Under the pieces are notes generated by a model. That model worked only from the letters and a program-made list of their open reading frames with translations. It made no database searches and was not told where the DNA came from. Positions 47,861 through 58,152 of a DNA stretch of 64,000 bases are shown in pieces. The position numbers and the translations under genes were made by a program. Source of the stretch: Ophiura sarsii (lineage: Eukaryota; Echinodermata; Ophiuroidea; Amphilepidida; Ophiuridae); the NCBI GenBank assembly GCA_035610835.1, contig CM069448.1:26313905-26377904 (forward strand), written 5' to 3'. Position 1 is the stretch's first letter. Each line of letters starts with the position of its first letter.

Positions 47861-48154
47861 AAATGTGCCAAGCGCCAAATAGAACAAGTGTATTAAACAT
47901 GTCCTCGTCCCTCTAAATTGTCCACGTCCCATCCCCCTCCCCCAAATCGTTAATGCTTCTGCCGCCATTGTAAAAGGTAGCCAACTAAACTAGGTAAAAG
48001 TTTTTACATTTAGCTAACTAAAACCGTATACCGGTATTAGGTTAATATCGTACCGATTGTTATTATTATAGGAGTTATTACTATAACAATGTACTCTCCC
48101 TATCTAAAGTTAAACATTACACATAAAGACCAATTTTAAGCACTTGTTTTAGGT

Positions 48155-48222
48155 CATTTTGAGATTAAAAATCAGCATTTTCGATTCGTCCATTTTGCCA
48201 TTAAAAATCAGTATTTTCGATT
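48155..48222. repeat. Direct repeat pair, about 36 bp apart
   Basis: CATTTTG followed by ATTAAAAATCAG(C/T)ATTTTCGATTC occurs twice in tandem. Confidence 0.8.
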
Positions 48223-48390
48223 CCGGGTGACTATACATGACTAGGGAGGTAAAGATCGTGACTGGGGCATTAGCCCCATGTAATCCCCTCTCCCCCCTCA
48301 CGTGGGAACCACTGAAAATCAGTGAAAACATGTTATTCAGTTTCAGCGTGTATCAAATTTGCCTATACGCCACAATAATTCCTAGTAGCC

Positions 48391-49136
48391 TACAGGGTGA
48401 GCCAAAATATTCAGGTCCCGTTTTTAAAAATAAAAAGGAAAAATACTTGATTATAAGAGTAGAAACACTTCTTCATTCGTGGTGAGCTTGTTTAGTTATT
48501 TAACGCAAGAACTGTTTAAAGATATAAGATCTGTTTTTCTATCAAATAAAGTTCGTTTAAAATACATTTTGTATACACTTATCTCAAGAATGCTCGTTAC
48601 GTCTCTTATTGCCCGAAAACGATTAAAATATACATTGTAACATAGCATTGCACATAAAACGAATTCATAGCAATCAAGCAATGTGAGTTGTGTGTAAATA
48701 CAGGCACTGAAGATTGCCTTTTTCTCGTATCAAATGGAGTAAAATAACAACTTTTGATCGCACTAATCCCAATAAATGGAGGGTATTTGTCACATGTGAC
48801 ATGTGTGTGATGGTCTGAAACTGGATTCAATATGTCCAGCCTTCCTTCAACGTGTTCAACTTGCGCCCCGACCCAGTCAGCAAAAACTTTTACTAGGTAT
48901 AGCACCTCACAAATAACTACACAACTCGCATGTTATTTGATGGTTTCATATGATAGATCTTGTTATTAGCTTTGAAAAACAAAAAAACTGATTTTAAATT
49001 AGTCTAAGTTAAAAGTTTAACGGGTTCGCCGTCGGACGAGTTTTAATCTGTCAAGCTTTCGTCAGGATTAGCTCTGACTTCTTCAGGACCAAATTATTAT
49101 AATATTGAACAAAACATAGAGATTGCCACTTCTCTT
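48391..49136. other. Single mariner-type end, then unannotated sequence
   Basis: TACAGGGTGAGCCAAAATAT (48391 on) looks like one terminus of a CAGGGTG-type element related to that at 41260, but no matching inverse end follows in the next kilobase. The rest holds no recognisable gene. Confidence 0.4.
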
Positions 49137-49211
49137 GTAATCATCATTTGGGCTGCCCCTTGCCCGATGATTTGAGAGTAGGTGCCCTTTCCTACTTGTG
49201 AAAGAATTGGT

Positions 49212-49227
49212 GGCTCTGAAAAGAGCC
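49212..49227 (-). promoter_or_regulatory. Histone mRNA 3' stem-loop-like element, copy 1
   Basis: Minus strand reads AAC-GGCTCTTTTCAGAGCC-ACCA, which matches the canonical animal histone 3' stem-loop: a six-pair stem, a UUUC loop and conserved AAC/ACC flanks. A purine-rich TAGGAAAGGG, similar to the U7-binding downstream element, follows about 20 bases later. No histone coding sequence precedes it on that strand. Confidence 0.65.
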
Positions 49228-49293
49228 GTTCAGATGGACTGCCGCTTCTACTGAACACGAAGGTTGCCCTTTCCTACTTGTGAAAGAATTGGT

Positions 49294-49309
49294 GGCTCTG
49301 AAAAGAGCC
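49294..49309 (-). promoter_or_regulatory. Histone mRNA 3' stem-loop-like element, copy 2
   Basis: Identical to copy 1, including the AAC and ACCA flanks and the downstream AGGAAAGGG, 82 bases away. Upstream on the minus strand there is no histone C-terminus, so it is an orphan. Confidence 0.65.
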
Positions 49310-49577
49310 GTTCAGATGGATTGCCGATTCCACTGAACACGTAGGTTGCCACTGGCCTACTATATATAAATTTGGTTCTAATAGAACCTCCAAAGGACTG
49401 CCCCTTGACCAATGGAAATATCGTAGAAACTGCCCCTTGTCTACTACAGACTACAAAAGTCTAATGCACAGTAGTGCGGTCACTGATCTGTAAAGATCGT
49501 TTGACGCTGTAACGAACTTGAGCAGGGTACATAATGGTTCATTGCGGACCTGGCTGAAAAAATTACAAGACTGTTAT

Positions 49578-50036
49578 CGATTGTGTGGTGTAGTGGATAG
49601 CATGCCGGTGTCACGATGCAAAGGTCGTGAGTTCTAGCCCCGATACAGCCAACTTGTTTGTATCCTTGGGCAAGGTACTTAGTCTCAATTGCTTCGTCGA
49701 CCCAAGCGAGATTGGGGAGCTGTTAGGGGATAATTATTACAATCTAAGTGCTGATACATTGTGTGCGCCGTATCGGATATGAAGCGAGGTGGTTGTGACG
49801 ATTTCCTAATGGCAGCAAAAATCAGTGATTCGGAAGTCACATAAAATGGTGGTCCCGTGCATCGGAAGAGCAATACCCGAGCACATTAAAAGGTTACAGA
49901 TTCTTTCGCAAAGAGTAGGGGATCATCCCGGTCTGTAGCTGTTCACACATCTAACGGACCCCAATGGAAATAAGCTTCAACGAGGCTTTCTTGGGTTATC
50001 CAGGGTCGTAAGGCCCAAATAAATAAATAAATAAAT
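49578..50036 (+). mobile_element. tRNA-derived SINE with AAAT tail
   Basis: The head carries an A-box-like GTGTAGTGGATAGCATG (about 49588) and a B-box-like GAGTTCTAGCCCC (49629-49641). CCTTGGGCAAGGTACTTAG follows, a motif common in tRNA-derived SINEs of many animals. The body runs about 350 bp and ends GGGTCGTAAGGCCC(AAAT)n near 50036. The B box deviates from consensus (TTCTAGC for TTCGANTC), so the copy is probably inactive. Confidence 0.75.
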
Positions 50037-50655
50037 TGGCGGGATTGATTGATACTGTAGGAAATAGAGAGCGCCACATGCGGCTGATATCTTTAAATTA
50101 GTCAATGCATTTTAATTGTAGGCCTATGCTAATTTTAAGATCCGGAAATCGGCTCCAATTCTGCTCTAAATTGTGAAAAACCTGAAAAGTGCAAATTGTC
50201 GAATGTTTACATGCTTTTTTTCACCATTTATATGACATGCAAATAAGACATTAAATATTGGAAGTTACAAAACTATTCATTATGACCAATTCACAGAAGA
50301 AAAAAACATGGAAATATTTGTTCAGCTTGGCACAGTAAATTATTAACAAATGGTGGTGTTGGTATTTTGCCAAATCTGCATATGAGAAAATCTCAAGAAA
50401 ATAACTAAGTTTAGCTAATTAATATGCGCATATCTCATCAAACGAAAACCGTACATGGTGTGTGAATGTAGTTTGGTATAAACATGAATAGTTTGCCAAG
50501 TTGTTTCATTTGATGAAAAAACATATTTTTATATTATGCAAATTAGGCAATTGAAATTTGTCTTTTTTATTATTTTTATTAATCACACGTTCATACCCCA
50601 TGTATGTGGCAAATATCAACCTCCCATACTGCATAGAGAAATACTTGTGTTCATG
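50037..50655. other. No gene recognised
   Basis: AT-rich sequence between the SINE and the LINE tail. Confidence 0.4.
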
Positions 50656-50682
50656 CACTTGACTTGACTTACTTGACTTGAC
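50656..50682 (-). repeat. LINE 3' tail microsatellite (CAAGT)n
   Basis: On the minus strand the ORF's TAA runs directly into about five AGTCA/CAAGT pentamers with one slip. A very short 3' end made of a simple repeat is characteristic of RTE-type LINEs. Confidence 0.8.
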
Positions 50683-53600
50683 TTATGGCGGATGATTTCT
50701 CCGAACCACGATGCCTCTCCAGATCTTCCTTTCCAACATAGCTGTCTTGATTTCCTCAACCTGCAGTAGTCCTGTATCACGTTTGAGTATGTCGATGTAG
50801 GTTAGGGCTGGTCTACCACGCTTTCTTTCTCCATGCTTCGGAATCCAGTGTATGAGTTTGGAGACAAGCTCATTGGTCCCCCTGAAGCAGTGTCCAGCAA
50901 ATCTTGCTCTGCGTTCTCTGATCTTGTCCGAGACTTTTGGCATATTCCCGTACAAGTCCTGGTTTGTCACATGCTGACTCCAGTGAATGTTGAACACAGA
51001 TCTTAGCATCCTAGTGTAGCATCCATCCAGTCGTTTGCTAATCTTTGGGGTAACTGTCCATGCTTCACATCCATAGAGGAGGACTGATTCTACTGTAGCT
51101 ATGAACAGTCTTTCATTGAGCTTCCTGGATAGTGTTTTAGCCTTCCATAACTGACTCAGTTTGCCACAAGCTCTCCATGCAGCTGCTTTGCGTGTTTTGA
51201 TGTCTTTCTCAGTGCTGTTCATCCAGGCTCCAAGGTATTTGAAGTCCTCCACTTCATCAAGGTGCGCACCTTCGCTTGTGGTGATTACAGGTACTTGAGT
51301 CTGGTTGAAGGACATGAACTTCGTCTTTGCAGCGTTCATTTTGAGTCCAACTTTGCCCACTGAAGTCTCCACTCTGTTGAGAAGTGTTTGCGCTTGAGAC
51401 ACTTCCTCTGACATCAGTGCAATGTCGTCAGCAAAGTCCAAGTCAGTTAGTACGGTTGGTCCTATTCTTCTGCTGCGTCTCTTTGTTAGGTGGAATCCTA
51501 GCTCTTCTTCTCTGCCATCTATGGCCTCTCTTAGGGCATAGTCAAGAACAATGACAAAGAGATATGGAGCCAGGGTGTCTCCTTGTAGTACTCCAGCCAG
51601 TATCTCAAATACTTCCGTTTCTCCATCTGGTGATATAACCTTTGCCTTGGTGTCCTTGTATATATCCGCTATCGCATTGGTAAGCTGATCAGGTATACCA
51701 TAAGCCTTCAAAATTTTCAACATTCGTCCCCTATGTATTGTGTCAAATGCCTTCTTGAAGTCAATAAAGGTTATGATGGCTGGCAGGTTGTGTGATCTAA
51801 TTCCCTCAATAATTCTTCTGAAGGCAAGTATATGACCTACTGTGGTTCGTCCAACTCTGAAGCCATTTTGGTTAGCTCTTAGGTGGGTGTCAAGCTCAGG
51901 TCTGATTCTGTTTAGTATCATCTTATTGTATAGCTTGGCAACAATTGAACTCAGGCTTATTCCACGGTAGTTGCCCCCTAAGCTGAGATCACCTGATTTT
52001 GGTATTGGTATTATGTTGAGAATGGACCACTGGTCTGGTTTTTTCCCTTTCAACAAGGCATCATTGCAGAAGTCAAGGATGATGTTATCCAGATCACATC
52101 GTTTTAGCATTTCAGGTGTAATACCATCTTCCCCGCAGGTTTTTCCCTCTACTAGTGCCTTCTTAGCCTTCTCATATTCATCCAAGTCAAAGGGTTCTAG
52201 TTTTATGTTAAGATCTGGTAGTATTGGAGCAATTTCCTCATCCTCATTACTTATATGTGGTGGGCTCCCAAGTAGATTTTTGAAGTGAGTGTACCAGTTG
52301 TTTAATCTCTCTTTTTGTGTGGATCCTTTGATTTGACCCTTTCTTGTTGTCAATCTCCCTGATATTTGGTTTATCAGCTTCCAGCTCTTACCATGCTTGC
52401 TGTTAATATGAGCATTTTCTATCTCTCGTAGCTTATTGGTAAGGTCTTCCTCTTTTACTTGATCATAAGCCTCCCCTAGGCTCTTCTTAGCCTCCTTATA
52501 CTTTCTTCTGTTTTCCTCATCGTTGGTGTCTAGTTGATATTTTGCATAAGCTTCATCAATGGCGTCTTTCGAGAAATAGGATCTCTTCTCTTTCTTCCTT
52601 ACATGAATGACTTCTTCTGCAGCTTCTTCAGTGGCTTTGATGAACCTTGTATATTTATCAGTTGCAGTCTCAATATCATCCTGAAGGGGCTGAAACCTAT
52701 TTTGCACCTCTATACTATATTTGGCTTGCAGATCATGATCAGTTGTCAGTAAATACCATTCGTACTGCTTTCTCCGTTTGATGATCTTACTCTTCCTAAG
52801 GCTTAATCGGATGCTAGCAGAGACTATTCTATGGTCGGATCCTACACTAGCAAAGGTGTTGTATGCTTCAGAATCTTTAACACTGTTCCGCCATTTCCGC
52901 CTGACAAGGATGTAGTCTAGCTGTAGTTTGTTGCCAACTGGGCTGACATATGTCCACAACTTGCCTTTTTTCTTGCGAAAGTAGGTATTTGCAACTATAA
53001 GATCTTTCTCTTTAGCCAATTCTGCTAGATATTCTCCATTTCTGTTTGTGTTATCATGGTATGAAAATTTGGCGTCATCCTTTCCAAGTCTGGCATTGAA
53101 GTCGCCAACAACAAGCAATATGTTGTGTGCTGGAATGGAGTCAATCGCCCCCTTTAGACTGTTGTAGTGCTCTTCTATGATGTCCTCTTCTGCCACATTT
53201 GTAGGGCAGTAGGTAACCACTACAGTTGTTGCTGGGTTGCCATGGAAGTTGACTATGAGTGTACGATCAGAATGTGGCTTGATACTTGCTAGTGATCTGA
53301 GTGCTCTATTGTTGAGTAGTATCCCGACTCCACCTACAGCTGCACCTGCTTTATTTCTTGTTGCTGAGGTAGTGATCAGTGTTCTGCCCAAAATGGTCTC
53401 ATATTGTACTGGGTCATCATGGACAATGCGGTGTTCCTGTATCCCGATCATGTCAATTTTATATTTGATTAGATTGGTTACAAGCTCCTCCCTACATCGA
53501 GCCTCTCTGATAGTTCTCACATTCATGGTAGAAATTGTGATACTTGTTTTGCATGTTGCAAGTCGTCTCCTCTTGCGCGCTCTGCCATCAAGCTTACTCC

Positions 53601-53718
53601 TCCCTTCCGGGTTTGGGGGCATGCCGTCATCAGTTGATTTTGAAAAATCCGAGTCTGCTCCAGGAGACGTTAGTTTGGTAGGGACTTTAACCCTAGTGTT
53701 GTTTTGGTTTGCCATCAT
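50683..53718 (-). CDS. Full-length LINE ORF: endonuclease plus reverse transcriptase
   Basis: An uninterrupted 1011-codon frame. The AP-endonuclease domain (about 58-300) has TMNVRT, GIQEHR (the catalytic E near 94), YCPT, VVGDFNARLG (D and N near 205-207), LDYILVRRKW and GSDHRIV. A lysine-rich linker follows. The reverse transcriptase (about 555-830) has IPKSGDLSLGGNYRGISL, motif A TFIDFKKAFDTIHR, motif B GVLQGDTLAPYLF and the catalytic FADD near 761-764. The C-terminal part has YGCEAW and RKRGRPALTYID. All catalytic motifs are present, so the copy may be young or active. It lies antisense to the receptor. The layout and tail fit the RTE superfamily; the precise clade is uncertain. The first two codons are both ATG. 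Confidence 0.92.
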   Translation of the reverse strand: MMANQNNTRVKVPTKLTSPGADSDFSKSTDDGMPPNPEGRSKLDGRARKRRRLATCKTSITISTMNVRTIREARCREELVTNLIKYKIDMIGIQEHRIVHDDPVQYETILGRTLITTSATRNKAGAAVGGVGILLNNRALRSLASIKPHSDRTLIVNFHGNPATTVVVTYCPTNVAEEDIIEEHYNSLKGAIDSIPAHNILLVVGDFNARLGKDDAKFSYHDNTNRNGEYLAELAKEKDLIVANTYFRKKKGKLWTYVSPVGNKLQLDYILVRRKWRNSVKDSEAYNTFASVGSDHRIVSASIRLSLRKSKIIKRRKQYEWYLLTTDHDLQAKYSIEVQNRFQPLQDDIETATDKYTRFIKATEEAAEEVIHVRKKEKRSYFSKDAIDEAYAKYQLDTNDEENRRKYKEAKKSLGEAYDQVKEEDLTNKLREIENAHINSKHGKSWKLINQISGRLTTRKGQIKGSTQKERLNNWYTHFKNLLGSPPHISNEDEEIAPILPDLNIKLEPFDLDEYEKAKKALVEGKTCGEDGITPEMLKRCDLDNIILDFCNDALLKGKKPDQWSILNIIPIPKSGDLSLGGNYRGISLSSIVAKLYNKMILNRIRPELDTHLRANQNGFRVGRTTVGHILAFRRIIEGIRSHNLPAIITFIDFKKAFDTIHRGRMLKILKAYGIPDQLTNAIADIYKDTKAKVISPDGETEVFEILAGVLQGDTLAPYLFVIVLDYALREAIDGREEELGFHLTKRRSRRIGPTVLTDLDFADDIALMSEEVSQAQTLLNRVETSVGKVGLKMNAAKTKFMSFNQTQVPVITTSEGAHLDEVEDFKYLGAWMNSTEKDIKTRKAAAWRACGKLSQLWKAKTLSRKLNERLFIATVESVLLYGCEAWTVTPKISKRLDGCYTRMLRSVFNIHWSQHVTNQDLYGNMPKVSDKIRERRARFAGHCFRGTNELVSKLIHWIPKHGERKRGRPALTYIDILKRDTGLLQVEEIKTAMLERKIWRGIVVRRNHPP

Positions 53719-54825
53719 GGTTTTTCTGTTGCTATAATCACTGCGGTCGCAACTCCTGCAGCATGGTTTGTAATCAAAGTTGTCCTTCTTCTAGAATATT
53801 TGCCAGCCAAGGCTAAAGAGTATATTCCACCCAAGTTTCAGTGATTTAGATTGAAACCTTAATAAGCAATGTTCAATAGACCACCAGACTACTCCAATAG
53901 CCTAGGATCTACCAACCATTGCCTCCCATAGCTCCGTCTGTTAGCACTAGCCGCAAAGCTTGGCTATCCAGGTGGTACGCGACTGATATGCACTACATTT
54001 GTAATACATCACAGTCTACAAGGACGTGGAGATGGGTAACTGCAGGGAAGCGTATAAAGACAAGAGGGCTGATGGAATGCCTCTTAGATATACAATCTTA
54101 GTAATAGTTAAAGCAAAGCATGAAGATATTGTGCAAAGAAGAAGCATGCAGGTTAGAAAAAAGATAGGAATGAGAGGAAAAGAAAAAATAGAAAGGAAGA
54201 TTGCAGCCACGCTACTACAGCCAATTTACCACCCAGGGAATATATACAATTATCCATATGTTTCAATCAAAATTCTTCAAAACGAAGTTGCTGACAAGAA
54301 AGCCCAGACTTTCTGCTACAATATGGTGGGGCCAGCTTCAAAAACCGACCAATTTTTTTCTGATTTATGGCAAATTGCCCAAAATTCATTCATGAAGTCA
54401 TAACTTTCGACGGAAATAATTTTTGGGAATGCTGGACTCAAGGGTCACCTAGGGAAGGTCACACCTACCATATAAGGAGCTGACAAGCATTTTAATGAAT
54501 GGAACATAGGGAGAGAGTCCATTTTTGATAGGGGTATTTCCAAAGTTGCTCAATTTTGGGGTACGTGTTTATCAGTAGGCAATTGATGCATAACACACAT
54601 TTTAATGAAATAACTTCAACCATTTTCGGGACGGTAAGGGATCTAAAACTTCGCAGTATATTAGTTAACAGTATAAATGAAATACATGCCAAAGGTTATT
54701 TTTGATTTTTGCAATATTTGGAAATTCTAATGAAATGTGCAAAAATTGCCACTATGTGTGTGTGAGTACTGACGGGCAGCAGACCTATTGTGCAATGCAC
54801 CCCGACATGCCTACTTATACTTTCA
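53719..54825. other. LINE 5' flank and unannotated sequence
   Basis: The first few hundred bases (to about 54000) are probably the 5' untranslated part of the adjacent minus-strand LINE; its exact start is not visible. A 125-codon + frame at 54026-54403 lacks an ATG and protein-family features. Confidence 0.4.
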
Positions 54826-54827
54826 TA

Positions 54828-55834
54828 CACTCTCAGAACAAAGGTTAAAATCTTTAATCATGTTGGTTAAAATTTTAACCAACGGGACGTTACCAGGTGA
54901 CCCACACAATTGGTTGGTTAAAACCGTAACCAACAGCTGCTGGTTAAACTTTAACCTGTGGTGGGTTATAATTTTTAATCATTTGTTGGTTAATATGTGT
55001 TGGTCAAAGTTTTTTGTTTGTGCTAAACTTTAAACCAGACAACATTACAATATTGGCCCAATATTGATGTTTTATTGGCCCAATATTGGCTTTCAATATT
55101 GGCGCCAACCCGTGGCCAGGACCAACTTTGGCAAAGGGCAAGCCCAGGACCAACTTTGGCAAAGGGCAAGCCCAGGACCAATTTTGGCAAAGGGCAAGCC
55201 CAGGACCAACTTTGGCAAAGGGCAAGCCCAGGACCAACTTTGGCAAAGGGCAAGCCCAGGACAGGGGACAGGACAAGGGACAGGACAAGGCACAGGGTAA
55301 GGCACAGGACAAGGCACAGGACAAGGCACAAGATCCTAGCCAAAAGGCCGAGAAGCGATAACTTATTTAGCGGCCGCAATTTTTATACCACGTCAGAATT
55401 TGTATATGAAATCAATGGTGTCATTTTCCGCCCCTGGTATATTGTGCCCATTATTGGACCAATATTGGTTGCCAACATGATGCCAATTGAAGAGCGCCAA
55501 TGTAATTGGTCCAAAATTGGTTGGCAACATAATGCAAATTGAAGAGCGCCAAAGTAAACCCAATATTGGTCCAATATTGGTTTGATAATATGCAAAAAAT
55601 ATTTTCCCGCCATTTTAATTCTTTAGCGGGAATCTTGTTATGAACTATTGTTGGTTAAAATTATGATGCCTTAACCAACGTTGAATAAACTAAAAATGAA
55701 TTATATTTTTACTCTTTAACCAACGCAGTATTAAAAGTAATTTGTAACCAACGCTTTTAATTGTTAACCAATGTAGTATACATTTTAACCAACATTCTTT
55801 TAATACATGGTTTTTAATACCTGTTCTGAGAGTG
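54828..55834. mobile_element. TA-flanked inverted-repeat element with minisatellite core
   Basis: Ends CACTCTCAGAACA and TGTTCTGAGAGTG are perfect inverse repeats with TA on each side. Beside both ends are many GGTTAAAA/TTTTAACC words. The core holds a 28 bp minisatellite, a GGACAGGACAAGG-type array and CCAATATTGG repeats. No transposase; TA duplication suggests a Tc1/mariner-like or other TA-targeting transposase. Confidence 0.8.
55117..55335. repeat. 28 bp minisatellite and adjoining GGACAAGGCACA array
   Basis: Five units of AGGACCAACTTTGGCAAAGG plus GCAAGCCC (to 55258), then GGACAGGACAAGG- and GGCACAGGACAA-type short units to about 55335. Because 28 is not a multiple of three, all three frames on both strands stay open, generating spurious repetitive ORFs. 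Confidence 0.95.
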
Positions 55835-57058
55835 TAGTGGTATAACGGGAAAGTTGGTATAGATTAAAATTCATAGAATTGGGGAAAAACACATAATTAT
55901 TTCCCGTTTGGAATAACCAATTTGAATAAAATAACATTTAGGTTATAGCTAACAATGTGTTCTTGCTGCGCATTTCAATAAATGTATTCATTTGGCTGTG
56001 TTTGAATTGGTTTAAAAATCGGTGTCATGGGGACCTTTAACTCATCCTGTATTGGTCACGGAGGGTGAACAGATCCTCTGTGCCACACAGTTATTAATCA
56101 CTTCATTAACTTCACATATAATCGGAAAACAAACAAATAGCTTTTTAAATATTAATGCCAGATAGGCAACTGATTTCTAACGAGAGTCTTCACGCGAAAC
56201 ACACACACGCTATTTATGGGACACCCTGTAGTAACCAGAGCAACCAAAGAATAAATGATAATATAATTATGTAGATACCAACCCCAAGTGATGTGATGTA
56301 TCCCAAAGTAATGGTCATTCTGCAATGTAAATGTTTCCATAATATGATTAAAACAGGAGATAGTTATAAAAGGGAAAATAATTTCGCTGTTGAATTGATT
56401 TGGAATGCATTTTAACGACGGAAACTGATAGTTTATTTGATAATACAAGTAACTAGTATTGTCATTCCCTGTTCACGAGGAATCGATAGCTGTATAATAG
56501 CTCAAGGGTATGCCTCCTTTCTTGGTCACTTTGGTGTCATGCAAGTACGTTGTAGATAGTGACTGGTTAATAAAATCACAAACACGTCTTTCGTGATCAT
56601 TGGTATTTGATATGTCAGATTGTTTATCATATTGATGGTACAACCAATTGTAATGCAAAATAAATGAATAAAACATTTAAATGGAAAACACCTAAACATT
56701 ATTGATCTTCTTTTAATACTTATTCAAAGATTTCAGATTTATTTGAGTTTCAATTTTGAACGCCATAGAACTGTGCAAAGAGAGGAAAAACCGTACAAAA
56801 TACCGGATTAAGTAGGCATTTGTCGTTTTGTCCTGATAGTCATACCGATGATTATAAAATTCTTGTTACTGTATGCTTTGTGACCGTTGACCCTTGTTTT
56901 AATAATTTCTACCCTCCTTCCGCACACGTACGTCTTATTTGTTGTAATCAAACTTTAATATTTTAAATATTAAGGATAGCCCATTGATAATAAAACACAT
57001 TTTCAAAGGATTACAGATTAATTGACTGACATTCGATAAAATTATACCTAGCTGTCAC
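55835..57058. other. No gene; isolated mariner-type end
   Basis: GGGACACCCTGTA near 56217-56229 resembles a CAGGGTG-type transposon terminus without a partner. Otherwise no supported feature. Confidence 0.4.
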
Positions 57059-57600
57059 TTGAGGCTATTACTCCGCTTCAGGGTGTCAGGGAAGCACTTT
57101 GAGGAGAGTGCAATTCTCACGGTCGCGGTTGTTGAATTTGGCGTACTCACTCCCGATAACTGGAGTGAAACTCAGCATGGAGTGTGTCTGGGCAGCGAGA
57201 CGAACCTTGGCGAGTTTACAGATTTGATCAATTTGCGTAGATTCAAGCGCTTTACTCCGTTAACTACTTTCGGTTGTAAACTCGCCAAGATTCAGCTTCC
57301 TGCTGTGTCTGGGGTGCTGGGAAATATGTCTTTTATAAATTGGTTTTGACCCGATACATTTAATTTTATTCGAGATAAAGCTGTAGAACATTATTATTGG
57401 TAATATTTTGAACAAAGAAGCTTTTATAACGAGCAACTTCCAAGTTTGCAATAAAGTGTGATTTTGTTTACTTCACCCATCACCGTAAAGCAATCTTACA
57501 CTCCAGGGAGTAATTTGGAGCAGCCGTAATTGACTAATCAGGTGCCAGTATTCCATTCTGTGACATCATTGCGACCGTGAGAATAAATCTTTTAGACGAG
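57059..57600. repeat. Region of interleaved inverted repeats (MITE candidate)
   Basis: CTTGGCGAGTTTACAG (57208) pairs with TGTAAACTCGCCAAG (about 57276). AATTCTCACGGTCGC (57111) pairs with GCGACCGTGAGAAT (57570). A 96-codon frame runs through the first part, but its sequence is explained by the repeats and it has no known relatives. Confidence 0.5.
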
Positions 57601-58152
57601 ATTTTCAGTAACAATTATCGATATAAAGTGAATACCATTCCTTTTTTTCGTGGCTGTAAGATTGATGAATGCGAAATATATTTGCTTGCTAGGATATCAT
57701 AGCGCCACCTTTTATCTCGTTGTTATCGTGGTTGTAACATGAAGGAAAGTATTATAGCGCCACCAGATAAAGGCTATATCTCAATATCACATCATTCAGT
57801 TTGGCGACCTCCTTTGAACAAAAATGACGAAGACCGGGGCGTAAGTACCTTCAGTCGGAACGTCAGTTTTCAAAATCGTAGAAAGTTAATGAAATGAGAT
57901 ACGGTATAGCGCTGACTTTTGACGTTTTCAATGAAAAAGTCTAGCTATATTTTTTAAATCGAAGCGTCTTATAGCAACGGTTTACTCAAATATGTTAAAG
58001 TGGACGGACCGGTTACCTAATACTGCGCTCATCTCTTCAAATATAAAATAAAAGTTTGAATTTATTAAATTTCATGCAAGCGCCCAATAACTCAATAAAT
58101 GATACCTGCAAATAGTAAATGTAACCAACCGGTCTTTATTTATATCTTGCAG

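Larger units (their letters stand above)
49181..49345 (-). repeat. Two tandem 82 bp units, each with a histone-type stem-loop
   Basis: TGCCCTTTCCTACTTGTGAA, GAATTGGTGGCTCTGAAAAG and the following GTTCAGATGGA segment recur with an 82-base period. Related shorter ACTGCCCCTTG units lie at 49152, 49397 and 49428, so the tract is a decayed tandem family. It borders a SINE at higher coordinates. Confidence 0.85.
19195..58152 (+). other. Phase-0 intron of the receptor gene, about 39 kb
   Basis: Donor GTAGGT at 19195 and acceptor TTTATATCTTGCAG ending at 58152. Both junctions are phase 0. The joined protein is colinear with metabotropic glutamate receptors across TM4 and extracellular loop 2, since vertebrate family members also have a Q at the equivalent end of TM4. 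The interval is filled with transposons and repeats listed separately, and no other receptor-like exon was found inside it. Whether additional small exons are skipped cannot be ruled out, but none is needed for a complete 7TM domain. Confidence 0.85.

Noticed and set aside
47150..47861. Two similar ORFs of 70 and 103 codons
   Set aside because: Both come from the pyrimidine/poly-G tract in a tandem duplication; no protein character.
49181..49345. Histone gene upstream of the stem-loops
   Set aside because: The minus-strand sequence before them shows no histone C-terminus, and a SINE lies there instead.
52534..53737. Long + strand ORFs of 72 to 166 codons
   Set aside because: Antisense shadows of the 1011-codon minus-strand LINE ORF.
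55064..55542. Several overlapping glycine/glutamine/lysine-rich or leucine/proline-rich ORFs on both strands
   Set aside because: They arise because a 28 bp minisatellite keeps all frames open. No start context or protein-family signal.
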